This document shows, one piece after another, positions 1 to 8,002 of a DNA stretch of 54,821 nt. Positions within the stretch are counted from its first letter, which is position 1. Each line of letters opens with the position of its first letter. The position numbers and the translations under genes are program-made. The DNA is from Gemmatimonadota bacterium (lineage in GTDB: Bacteria; Gemmatimonadota; Gemmatimonadetes; Longimicrobiales; Gaopeijiaceae): contig JACQVF010000017.1 of NCBI GenBank assembly GCA_016209885.1, positions 1 through 54,821 of the forward strand, given 5' to 3'. Below the pieces are notes generated by a model, which worked only from the letters and a program-made list of their open reading frames with translations, made no database searches and had not been told where the DNA came from.

Positions 1-639
1 ATCCATGTCGACGTCCGTGCCGATCCCGTGCGTCTGGTGCGGCGGCCGCCAGTTGAAGTTGATGTCGTTGAGCCCGCCGAACACGAGCGACGCAGCGGTG
101 ACGATGAAGGGCGACCCGGTGAGCTGGCGGTAGAAGGAGGATGTAGCCTTCGTGCGGGTGGCGACCGCCGGCGTCGCATAAAAGACGCTGTTGTGATTGG
201 ACGTGATGGGCCCGCGAACGATACCGTCGATCTCGACCAGGCCGCCAAACCTGACGCCATTGACTGCCTCGAACGTGGCCGGCCCCTGACACGGCCCGAC
301 GTCCGCGACCGTCGTCTCGAACAGAATCAGCTCGTCCCCTGAAGCTACGCCGGAAGCATACGTGCTCTGCCAGGAGCCCGCAGAGGTCACACCCGCATTC
401 GGCGTCCAGCGGCCAACCGGTTTGCTGCCAATCGGGTGCTGGTTGAGATGCCCGCCGGTCCCCTCGAACCGGACCTGCCTCACATCGTGGATCGTGACGT
501 TGAGCTGCGTCACCCAGCGACCCTGCGTGAAATCGTAACACAGGAACCGCCAATTCACCGTGATCGTGTTCGGAGCGGCGGCCGTATTGGGCCCGGCCGG
601 GTTCACGATGAACGAGAGATCGTTCGGAGCGAAGTCCAT
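1..639 (-). CDS. Secreted metallopeptidase-like protein, C-terminus cut by window edge
   Basis: Reading leftward from about position 830 there is an uninterrupted frame to the window edge with coherent protein composition. The last residues in the window contain a His-rich motif, HQTHGIGTDVDMD, which matches the H-x3-G-x-D-x-D zinc-ligand pattern of M15/M74 murein peptidases (MepA or VanX-like). The part before it is beta-rich, with many Asn, Thr, Gly and Val, and reads like an Ig-like or adhesion domain that precedes the catalytic part. I chose the ATG at 639. A TTG at 675 with a GGAG-like site upstream is an alternative, and no clear signal peptide is visible from either start. The rest of the catalytic domain lies outside the window. 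The peptidase assignment rests on one motif, so it is tentative; that the frame is coding is more secure than its function. Confidence 0.5.
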   Translation of the reverse strand, partial: MDFAPNDLSFIVNPAGPNTAAAPNTITVNWRFLCYDFTQGRWVTQLNVTIHDVRQVRFEGTGGHLNQHPIGSKPVGRWTPNAGVTSAGSWQSTYASGVASGDELILFETTVADVGPCQGPATFEAVNGVRFGGLVEIDGIVRGPITSNHNSVFYATPAVATRTKATSSFYRQLTGSPFIVTAASLVFGGLNDINFNWRPPHQTHGIGTDVDMD

Positions 640-964
640 GTGCAGGCCGGCCGGCGCCTGGGAGCGCCTCTCCAATCGGGCGCCGCGCTCCGGAATCAGC
701 AGGTAGCGTGGGGCACCGTTCGCGGATGTGATTTCCGCGACGGCTACCGCGCCGTTCGCGCGGCTGCGGGTCCCGCGAACGGTGGGGGAATCGCTCGTGC
801 CGCCGGGGGTCGCTCTGCTGGCCTGGAGGGCCTATCTTTTGCCCGCCGCGGCGTCACGAGCGGCGGGGCGGACGGGACGCGCAGGGCAAGCTCCGCCAGC
901 GCACGGGCGGGATGCTCCGTCGAACCTTCAAGGGCGGGACGTCGGGCCGCCGGGTGGAAGCGCA
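640..964. other. Divergent intergenic region
   Basis: This stretch separates the leftward peptidase-like gene from the rightward ACT gene and should hold both promoters. I see no convincing -35/-10 pair, hairpin or repeat. The leftward frame stays open to about 830, so part of this stretch could belong to that gene if it starts upstream. Confidence 0.3.
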
Positions 965-1378
965 ATGGCGTTCATGATCCGTCGTGTCGACTACTTCTAT
1001 AGTGCGGTAGAGGACCAGCCGGGCGAAGCGTACAGGTTGCTTTCCCAGCTCGCGGGTCTGGGCGTCAATCTCGTGGCCTGCACGGCGGTCCCCGTCGGGC
1101 CGAACCGGACCCAGCTCACCCTCTTCCCCAAGGACACGCTGAAGCTGCGCAAGGCAGCGGAGCAGGCGCGCATTCCGCTGGACGGTCCACACCCGGCGCT
1201 CCTGGTGCAGGGCGACGACGAGCTGGGAGCCCTGGCCGCCGTGCACGAGAAGCTCTACAAGGCCGGGGTCAACGTCTACGCCTCGAGCGGCGTAGCGGAC
1301 GGGATGGGGCGCTACGGTTACATCATCTACGTTCGGCCGGACGAGTACGAGCGGGCGGCCGCGGCGCTGGAGGTCTGA
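965..1378 (+). CDS. ACT-domain-like small protein
   Basis: This protein of 137 residues begins MAFMIRRVDYFY and shows two beta-alpha-beta ACT-like halves. The first half has a Gly-rich turn (QLAGLGVNLVACTAV) and the second repeats the pattern (LYKAGVNVYASSGV). Free-standing ACT proteins usually bind amino acids or act as small regulatory subunits; no ligand can be read here. I chose the ATG at 965, with GGTGGAA six bases upstream, because the in-frame extension to 728 has composition typical of non-coding high-GC sequence. An ATG at 974 is an alternative. No operon partner is close: the next rightward gene begins about 175 bases downstream. Confidence 0.65.
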   Translation: MAFMIRRVDYFYSAVEDQPGEAYRLLSQLAGLGVNLVACTAVPVGPNRTQLTLFPKDTLKLRKAAEQARIPLDGPHPALLVQGDDELGALAAVHEKLYKAGVNVYASSGVADGMGRYGYIIYVRPDEYERAAAALEV

Positions 1379-1553
1379 CCGATCGCTGCACGGCTAGGCG
1401 ACCTGCTGGAGTGGGTCGCAGCGATCTGCTGGGCCTTCGGACTCTGTGTTCAGGGCTGGAGCCGCGACAGTTGGGGCTGGAGTCGACATAGCGTCCGGAC
1501 CCTCGGGAGCGTATACTCGTTCTCCGGCAGGCGCGTCGCTGGCGCGCACGTGC

Positions 1554-2099
1554 GTGGCGTCTCACTTCTCTTGTCTGGAGCTTTCTCTGAGCCTCGAGGA
1601 CGTACAGGCGGTGATCACCAGCGCCAAGGCGCGCGGCCTCGAGCCCCTGGAGCGCATGGTGCGGCGTCGGCTGCCGGAGGCCTCCGAGGAGGAGGTCCGG
1701 CAGACGGTGGACCTGGCCGTGGAGGTCGTTGAGACCGTCCCCGTGCTCCTCGCCCTGGCCCGCCAGGAGGCAGAGACCCAGGGGCTGCAGGACGTAGTCC
1801 TCCCCATCCTGCGGCACGCAGAGGGGTACTTCGTCCGCCCGGTAGACCTCATTCCCGAGATGACCCAGGGGATGGTCGGCCTGCTGGACGACACCTACCT
1901 CGTTCTGCGGCTGCTCCAGAGCCTGGAGCGGTCTCCCCAGCCGTTGCTCGGCTGTCCACTGGAGGAACCCCTGTTCTTCATCCGACGCCTGGTCGGCGAC
2001 GAGATGAGCCGGCGCCTGGACATCCTTTCCCTCCAGGCCATGCAGGAGGTGGAAGACGTGATGGTGGCCCTCTGGAGCCGGCTGGCGAAGCAGGCGTAG
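1554..2099 (+). CDS. DUF1232/YkvA-like protein
   Basis: The C-terminal half carries the DUF1232 signature: a Pro-Asp-Leu-Ile-Pro core (VRPVDLIPEMTQGMVGLLDD) followed by LVLRLLQ. YkvA-family proteins are small, poorly understood membrane-associated proteins. The N-terminal part (about residues 10-70) is charged and helical. The start is unclear. The frame is open from 1446, but residues before about 1587 look non-coding. A GTG at 1554 is used here. A CTG at 1587 has a well-placed GGAG six bases upstream and may be the true start. TATACT at 1512-1517 resembles a -10 box and would fit either start; no good -35 was found. Confidence 0.55.
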   Translation: MASHFSCLELSLSLEDVQAVITSAKARGLEPLERMVRRRLPEASEEEVRQTVDLAVEVVETVPVLLALARQEAETQGLQDVVLPILRHAEGYFVRPVDLIPEMTQGMVGLLDDTYLVLRLLQSLERSPQPLLGCPLEEPLFFIRRLVGDEMSRRLDILSLQAMQEVEDVMVALWSRLAKQA

Positions 2100-2216
2100 C
2101 GGCCGGGGCCGAACGGGAGGGGTACTCAGAGCTTGACGATCGGCGCTTTTGGGTCCGAGCTATCGGCGGCGCCGCGTTCCGCGCCTGCCAGTGGCTGAGA
2201 GGCCGGGGGTCGGGTA

Positions 2217-4217
2217 ATGGCCGTGGTACGACGCAGTGGAGTCTCCGGAGTCTCCGGTCGGGCGCGGAAGAAGGCGTTGCTCATCGCGCCCGAGTTCCCC
2301 TACGACTCCTTCTGGGGTTACCGCTACGTCATCCGTCTCATCGGTCGGAAGGCCGCGTTCCCGCCGTTGGGGCTCCTGACGTTCGCCGCGTACCTGCCCG
2401 ACGACTGGGACCTCGAGCTCGCCGACCTCAACGTCACCTCCCCTTCTGACCGGGTCCTGAGGACCAAGATCGCGCAGGCCGACGCCGTGTTCGTGAGTGC
2501 CATGTCCATCCAGAAGAGGTCGCTGGTGGATCTCCTGCGCGGACCGGCGCGGGGGCTGGACACGCCGTTCGTCCTGGGCGGCCCGTTCGCCTCTTCCTAT
2601 CGTGACCAGATCGTCCACCCTTGCACGGAGTCGGATCGGATCCTGCACGAGGGCCTGGACGTGCTCGTGTGGGGTGAGGCCGCCGGCGCGATGGGGGAGC
2701 TGCTCGCCTACCTCGATTCCGATCCGGCGCACAGCTCGGGGCCGCCGCGGCTCCTCATCCCCCGGAGCGTGGCGGCCGTCGAGCCCGGATCGAGGGGGTA
2801 CCTCAACGACCGGTCCATCTTCAGGCCCCTGGACGGTGTGCCCCTGCCGCGCTGGGACCTCATCCGCGTGAAGGACTACTACTCGATGATGATCCAGACC
2901 ACAGCCGGCTGTCCTTTCCGCTGTGACTTCTGCGACATCATCCAGTTCAACGGCGGATTCAACCGGCCGAAGGACCCCGAGGCGGTCTCTCGAGAGCTCG
3001 GCGCGATCCTGGACACGGGCTACCGGGGCAGCGTCTTCAGCGTCGACGACAATTTCATCGGGATGCCGGCGGCGACCTCGGAGATCCTCGACGCCATGAT
3101 CGAGTTCCAGCGCCGGCACGGCTATCCCTTCACATTCTATACTCAGGCCAGCGTGAACCTGGGTACGCCGAAGCTGGAGCACCTCGTTGACAAGATGAAG
3201 CTGGCGGGCTTCGACGCCGTGTTCCTGGGCATCGAGAACCCTGACCCTGACGCGCTCATCGGGATGAACAAGAAGCAGAACCTCAAGGTCGACATTCCGA
3301 GGGCGATCGCGAGGATTCAGGCGGCGGGGATCGAGGTCTACGCCGGGTTCATCTTCGGCGCCGACCAGGACACGCCCTCCACCGCCGATCGGATCATCGA
3401 GTTCGTGAGGGAGACGAAGATCTTCACGGCCATGACCGGCATGCTGACCCCGGTTCCCCACACGCCGCTGTACCAGCGGCTCCGGCGGGAGCGGCGGCTG
3501 AGTCCGGCCGAGTACACGGGCAACAACACGGACGACGACGTGCAGTTTGCGCCCATGCGGATGAGCGCGGAGGAGCTGCGTCAAGGGATCCACCACATCC
3601 TGCACTCCCTGTTCCGTCCCGCGGAGTCGTACCGCAGGGGGCTCGAGATGTTGGCGGCCGTGACGCCCCACATCTTCGCCAGACGGCGCATCGACACGGG
3701 GCTCCTCAAAGCGGCTCTCGTTTCTCTGTGGGCGCAGGGTGTCAGGAGGCTGGACCCGAACTACTTCAAGCTGCTCTGGAACGGGTTCAAGCTGGACAGG
3801 CTGCACTACCGGCGGGCGCGCCATGAGGCCCGCCGGCTCGCCGCGCTGAAGAAGGCGCTTGCCGGCGAGAAGGCTGCCGAGGTTGGCCTGAGCCGCGAGC
3901 GGTTGGACGAGCTGATCGGTCTGGCTCACGAGTACCTCGTGCGGTTCCGTCCGGAGGAAAGCCTGGAACAGGTGCGGAGGTATGTGGGCGAGCTCCGGGA
4001 GCGGGTGCGCTCGGGGATCCGTCACGCCGAGGACGTGTCGGTCATCTACGAGAACGCGGTGAAGTATCTCAGAGCGCGTATGGCCCGGCACCGGTTCCCC
4101 GGCGTCAAGCTCCTGGGCGCCTTCGAGGCGGCGATCAAGGGACTGCACTACGAGAAGGTGATGCGCTCGATCATCGCGGGGGGGTCAGCGGACTCTACGC
4201 TCAGCCGCACGCAGTAG
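2217..4217 (+). CDS. B12-binding radical SAM protein, HpnP/DUF4070 type
   Basis: This 666-residue protein has an N-terminal cobalamin-binding-like Rossmann domain (about residues 18-150, with YRYVIRLIGRKAAFPPLGLL typical of the DUF4070 group). A radical SAM core follows, with the [4Fe-4S] cysteines C232, C236 and C239 (GCPFRCDFCDII). The C-terminal DUF4070 region then runs into a long charged helical extension from about residue 500. Family members include the hopanoid C-2 methylase HpnP, which uses SAM and B12 to methylate unactivated carbons. Without a shc/hpn neighbourhood the substrate cannot be set. HpnP is around 500-550 residues, so the extra helical tail of roughly 120 residues is notable. 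The gene stands alone, with a G-rich stretch just upstream of the ATG. Confidence 0.8.
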   Translation: MAVVRRSGVSGVSGRARKKALLIAPEFPYDSFWGYRYVIRLIGRKAAFPPLGLLTFAAYLPDDWDLELADLNVTSPSDRVLRTKIAQADAVFVSAMSIQKRSLVDLLRGPARGLDTPFVLGGPFASSYRDQIVHPCTESDRILHEGLDVLVWGEAAGAMGELLAYLDSDPAHSSGPPRLLIPRSVAAVEPGSRGYLNDRSIFRPLDGVPLPRWDLIRVKDYYSMMIQTTAGCPFRCDFCDIIQFNGGFNRPKDPEAVSRELGAILDTGYRGSVFSVDDNFIGMPAATSEILDAMIEFQRRHGYPFTFYTQASVNLGTPKLEHLVDKMKLAGFDAVFLGIENPDPDALIGMNKKQNLKVDIPRAIARIQAAGIEVYAGFIFGADQDTPSTADRIIEFVRETKIFTAMTGMLTPVPHTPLYQRLRRERRLSPAEYTGNNTDDDVQFAPMRMSAEELRQGIHHILHSLFRPAESYRRGLEMLAAVTPHIFARRRIDTGLLKAALVSLWAQGVRRLDPNYFKLLWNGFKLDRLHYRRARHEARRLAALKKALAGEKAAEVGLSRERLDELIGLAHEYLVRFRPEESLEQVRRYVGELRERVRSGIRHAEDVSVIYENAVKYLRARMARHRFPGVKLLGAFEAAIKGLHYEKVMRSIIAGGSADSTLSRTQ

Positions 4218-4277
4218 CTGGGGGTGCGCGGTGATGGCTGTCTTCGGCTGCGCGGGCCGGCCTGGCTCCTGACGCGG

Positions 4278-4766
4278 CTAACGCCAAGGGATCGAGATCT
4301 GGAATCGCAGGCGAGGCGTGCCCCCGTCCTCTCCGTCCGTGTCTCCGCTGGCCACCCGGCGCTCCAGCGAGAGGATCGCGTAGATGGCGGAGCCCACAGC
4401 CGCCCCGAAACCCGCCGCCGCCACTGCCGTCCGGCCCCTGTGCAGACGCCGCTCCTCCACGAACGCCAGGTCAGCGGCCGGGAGCTCCACCATGACGCCT
4501 GGCGCCCCGTGGTGCGTGCCCGATTGGGACTGCACCGAGGAAGCGAACACCACGAGGGTGTCTCCCGGCTCCCCAACGAGCCTTCCTGCCACGACCGCGG
4601 CGTCACGGACCACGATCTCGGATAGGACCACTTCCCTCGAGCGCGCGAGGTGGACCCTCACCTCGTCGCCCGGCGTGAGTCGGCCAGGCTCCACGCCGGC
4701 GTAAGCATAACAGCCGCTACCGGCGAGAGCTGCCACCAGGAGCACCAGACCTGCCGCGCGTCTCAT
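4278..4766 (-). CDS. Small putative lipoprotein
   Basis: The protein has a hydrophobic signal segment ending in a lipobox (LVAALAGSGC), so it should be acylated at that Cys after export. A beta-rich domain of about 75 residues follows (GDEVRVHLARSREVVLSEIVV), then a single hydrophobic Gly/Ala-rich segment (AVAAAGFGAAVGSAIYAIL) that may insert in the membrane, and a short charged tail. The ATG at 4766 was chosen because it gives a compact signal peptide (MRRAAGLVLL); an ATG four codons upstream is possible. I recognise no named family. It converges with the radical SAM gene 60 bases away. Confidence 0.6.
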   Translation of the reverse strand: MRRAAGLVLLVAALAGSGCYAYAGVEPGRLTPGDEVRVHLARSREVVLSEIVVRDAAVVAGRLVGEPGDTLVVFASSVQSQSGTHHGAPGVMVELPAADLAFVEERRLHRGRTAVAAAGFGAAVGSAIYAILSLERRVASGDTDGEDGGTPRLRFQISIPWR

Positions 4767-4881
4767 CGGCTCTTCCATCGCCCCCCGTTCCGCTCACCCT
4801 GCCGACCCGGTGGCCGGCGGCGTGCGTCGACTGGCCGGCGCTTCCAGCGCGTGAGCGGGGACGGGCATCGACACACTCGCG

Positions 4882-5661
4882 TCACAGCGGCGCACGCTCG
4901 CCGCTCTCGAAAATCACGCTGAGGCAGGTGAGCCCGGCTTCCGCCTTCTGGAACTCCGAAATGTCCAGGGCTTCGACCCGGTAGCCGCTGCGGCTCAACA
5001 GCTCTTGCGTCTCGGGGAATGCGCTCGCGACCACGAGCGTGTCATCCAGCAGGAGAGTATTGGCCGCCCATGGCTCGCCGGCGGGAACCCAAAGCGTGCC
5101 CACGGCGCCGAACGGCGACGGATCGATCCACCCAGGATTGACGAGGACTCGATCGCCGAGGAAGCCGACCCCCGTTTTCAGGTGAAGGCACCCGCGCACC
5201 GGCGCCGGGATCACCCGGTAGCCGTGCCGGGAAGCGATCGAACCGAGCTGCCGTGCGCCTTCCGGGTTCGTCCGCGCGGAAGCGCCCACGAAGAGCTGTC
5301 TGCCGATGCGCAGAACGTCACCCCCGTCCAGTGTTCCCGGAGGCCTGATGAGCTCGATATCCCGGAACTCCCGGAGAAGCGGCACCAGGGATTCTACTTC
5401 GCCACGGCGCGCGGGGGACCCGAGCGACGCTATGATAGCGATTTCTTCCAGTATCACCACCGCATCTTCGACGAACACGGCATCCGGCAACTCGTGCAGA
5501 GGCGGGACGACCCGCACCCGAATGCCCCGCCGTGCAAGTAATTCAGTATATGCGCGATGCTGCCGTCTCGCTTTCCGGACGTCGATGCGGGTCCGCGCCA
5601 TGAACGTCAGATGACACTGAGGCAACGAGTGGCTCACAGCGCGTGTAATCGCCATCAGCAT
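4882..5661 (-). CDS. Dimethylarginine dimethylaminohydrolase-type hydrolase
   Basis: At 259 residues this matches the size of bacterial DDAH, which hydrolyses methylated arginine to citrulline and a methylamine. The guanidine-modifying catalytic set is present: FVED at 63-66, LDGGD at 111-115, His160 in CLHLKTG, and Cys246 in GLTCLSVIF, the expected triad order and spacing. The ATG at 5661 was chosen because upstream in-frame residues are not family-like; ATG 5655 is equally possible. It is the distal leftward gene of the amino-acid region, 154 bases after the Ldh2 gene, so co-transcription is uncertain. A related guanidino substrate is possible, since methylarginine specificity cannot be proved from motifs. 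Confidence 0.8.
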   Translation of the reverse strand: MLMAITRAVSHSLPQCHLTFMARTRIDVRKARRQHRAYTELLARRGIRVRVVPPLHELPDAVFVEDAVVILEEIAIIASLGSPARRGEVESLVPLLREFRDIELIRPPGTLDGGDVLRIGRQLFVGASARTNPEGARQLGSIASRHGYRVIPAPVRGCLHLKTGVGFLGDRVLVNPGWIDPSPFGAVGTLWVPAGEPWAANTLLLDDTLVVASAFPETQELLSRSGYRVEALDISEFQKAEAGLTCLSVIFESGERAPL

Positions 5662-5815
5662 GTAGCAACGCTCGCGTCGGTGTCCCTCAGCTACGTGACC
5701 TCGTTCCTGACCCCGGGCGCCCTCCGTGGTCGAATTCATAAATACGCCCGCGTTCGGGCGCCGCGACAAAGCTTCGCTTTGTTACCGCCCCTGGATGGGC
5801 ATAATGAGCGACACG

Positions 5816-6907
5816 TCAGGCGGCCGCGTTCGCCACGGCATCGGCGTCGATGCCGCGGCCGGCGCAGGCCCGTCGGACGGACTCCCACACCTTAGGGTTG
5901 AACGGGATGCCCTCGCGACGCCGTCGCTCCTCCTCGCGAAACCCACGCTCTCCCGGCATGAGGATCTCCGTGAACCCTTCCGCGAGTGGCGAGCTCTTCG
6001 CCTGGTCAATGGCCCGGTCCACCTTCGCCTTGAACGCCTCGAGCGGTGTGAAGTGGTCGACATGGAGGGCCGTGACGACCTGGCCGCGAGGTGTACGCAC
6101 GCCGTCGACGGCCGGCTCGGGGGTCCCCAGGTCCAGAGCGCAGCTCATCCCCGAGAGGGCGCCTCCGATAGAGTCCATAACCACAGTGAGGGCGAGATCG
6201 CGGTAGCCGGGCATCCGCTGCGCTCCGCCGGCGATGCCCCAGCCGAGGTTGTATGTGCCCCATGCCTGTGGGTCCGTGACGATCTTGCCCTCGGCGTTGT
6301 AGAAGAGGCCGTCGGCGATCTCGTCTCCGCGGATCAGTTGCTCCTGGACCCGCAGGCCCCCGGTGTCCGAGCTCGACATGTCCACCAGGATCGGGTAGTG
6401 CCGGCCCGCGGGAATTGCGAAGGAAAACGGATTCAATCCGTAGATCGCCTTCGTGCCGCCCCAGGGCGCGACCTCGGGGCGGGAGTTGACCATCGCGATG
6501 CCGATGCAATCGTATCGAAGAGCCTGCCGGGTGGTGTAGCCGATCATCATCCAGTCATTGCTGTTGCGGACGGCCACGGTGTAGGCCCCGTGCTTCTGCG
6601 CCCGGCTGCAGGCGAGCTCCATGGCGGTCTTCCCCGCGTACGGTCCGAGCGCCCCATCCGCGTCCAGCACCGCCATAGCGGGCGTCTCGATGATCGGCCG
6701 GATCCTGGCTCCGAAGTTCACGCGACCGTCCGTGAAGCGCTGGATCCAGTGGTGCTCGATGTAGGCGAGGGATTGCATGAGGTTCCCCCGCAGCTCCACG
6801 AGCACGCAGTGTTCGATCCACGCGGACCGCTCTGCCTCGCTCATGTTGAAGCTGTCGGCCAGAGCTTCGAGCAGCGCGGTGAGCTGGCGCACCGTCAGCA
6901 CGACCAT
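5816..6907 (-). CDS. Ldh2/MDH2-family oxidoreductase, atypical active site
   Basis: The 363-residue length and the NAD(P)-binding segment (APWGGTKAIYGLNPFSFAIP, about 168-187) place it in the malate/L-lactate/ureidoglycolate/sulfolactate dehydrogenase family, which oxidises 2-hydroxy acids or reduces cyclic imines. Two usual motifs differ. The family pattern S-N-H-F-G is here S-N-D-W-M, with Asp118 where the conserved catalytic-region His normally lies. The N-terminal S-H-G-x-x-R motif is replaced by NLMQSLAYI near residues 42-50. The fold is therefore clear but the substrate is not, and the normal dehydrogenase reaction may be altered. It lies 120 bases downstream of an EamA transporter, on the same strand. 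Confidence 0.75.
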   Translation of the reverse strand: MVVLTVRQLTALLEALADSFNMSEAERSAWIEHCVLVELRGNLMQSLAYIEHHWIQRFTDGRVNFGARIRPIIETPAMAVLDADGALGPYAGKTAMELACSRAQKHGAYTVAVRNSNDWMMIGYTTRQALRYDCIGIAMVNSRPEVAPWGGTKAIYGLNPFSFAIPAGRHYPILVDMSSSDTGGLRVQEQLIRGDEIADGLFYNAEGKIVTDPQAWGTYNLGWGIAGGAQRMPGYRDLALTVVMDSIGGALSGMSCALDLGTPEPAVDGVRTPRGQVVTALHVDHFTPLEAFKAKVDRAIDQAKSSPLAEGFTEILMPGERGFREEERRRREGIPFNPKVWESVRRACAGRGIDADAVANAAA

Positions 6908-7027
6908 GTCAGGCAGTCACCCTTTCTCCCTGCAGGGGTCCAGCCGATCGGCGGCGATCGACTCGGCGCACGCGAGTAGACCTCCGCAGCGGCGCCTGGT
7001 TCTTCGGGGAATGTGCAGCCGTTCCTC

Positions 7028-7969
7028 CTACGCCTTTCTGTCCGCGGGAGACGTGGCCCCTCTGGGCGTTGCGAGGTAGGTCGCGGCCACACCGGCGACT
7101 ACGACGACGATCCCGAGCCAGCCGGCACCGGCGAGGCGCTGTTGTACGAGAAGCGAAGCCAGCACCGCGGCCGCGACCGGCTCCACGGACGCGGCGACCG
7201 CCGCGTGCCCGGCCTCGATCCACCGCAGCGCGCCCAGGAAGAGGACCTGGGCGCCCACGACGGTACCGACTCCGTAGCCCAGGATGAGGAGCCACGCTTC
7301 CTCGCTGGTCGGAACCATCAGCCGGCCGGAAGCGACGGCGAACGCAGCGCCCACAACGGTCGCCGCCCCCAGAGTGCTGTAGAGTACCGTGGTCATGACG
7401 CCGTAGCGGCCCACGGCGTAGCGTCCGAACATCACGTATCCCGCGAAGAGCACACTGCTCCCCAGTCCCCAGAGGATCCCCTCCGTCCCGACGCGCGCAC
7501 CTGCTTCTCGTGCTCCCGAGACGGTGAGCCAGACCCCCGTGACGACCATGGCTGCCAGGCCCAGGCGCCGCAGCGTGAGACTCTCCCCGAGCAGCGGGTC
7601 GGCCGCGAGCACCACGATGATCGGGTACAGGTAGAGGAGGGCCACGGCGGTCGGCACGCCGGCCGCCTCGATCGCCTGTTGGAAGACCGCCTGGAAGCAC
7701 CCCAGCATGAGACCGCCGCCGATTCCCAGCGTCACGATCTGCGCCCGCCCGCCCCGCAGCGCAGATCGCCGGACCGCCACACACAGTGCGCCCACGGCCA
7801 GGCCGCCCACGGCGAGCCGGTAGAACGTGATGCTGGTCGCGGGAAGCCCGAGACGAAGGAGAAGGACGGTAAACGGGCCGGAGGTCCCCCACAGCACGCC
7901 GGCCGCCAGGGCCATAAGGTATCCCACCGCTCTCCGGCCGCTCACGACTGCTTTGCGCTCCGCGCGCAA
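7028..7969 (-). CDS. EamA-family (DMT) transporter
   Basis: This 313-residue protein has ten predicted membrane segments arranged as two EamA repeats. Repeat one begins YLMALAAGVLWGTSGP and repeat two starts near residue 160 with LWGLGSSVLFAGYVMFG. The drug/metabolite family exports or imports small metabolites, often amino acids; the ligand here is unknown. The start is a TTG at 7969, supported by an AGGAG seven bases upstream. It begins 33 bases after the stop of the amidohydrolase gene and so probably shares its transcript. Export of an amino-acid product would fit the neighbours, but that is inference. Confidence 0.8.
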   Translation of the reverse strand: MRAERKAVVSGRRAVGYLMALAAGVLWGTSGPFTVLLLRLGLPATSITFYRLAVGGLAVGALCVAVRRSALRGGRAQIVTLGIGGGLMLGCFQAVFQQAIEAAGVPTAVALLYLYPIIVVLAADPLLGESLTLRRLGLAAMVVTGVWLTVSGAREAGARVGTEGILWGLGSSVLFAGYVMFGRYAVGRYGVMTTVLYSTLGAATVVGAAFAVASGRLMVPTSEEAWLLILGYGVGTVVGAQVLFLGALRWIEAGHAAVAASVEPVAAAVLASLLVQQRLAGAGWLGIVVVVAGVAATYLATPRGATSPADRKA

Positions 7970-8002
7970 CGGATCGCTCCTGGTCTGTCCCCGATCTGGC
8001 CG

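Noticed and set aside
2160..4148. 662-codon minus-strand open frame opposite the radical SAM gene
   Set aside because: No domain or signal is visible; the radical SAM cysteines and DUF4070 region are clear on the plus strand.
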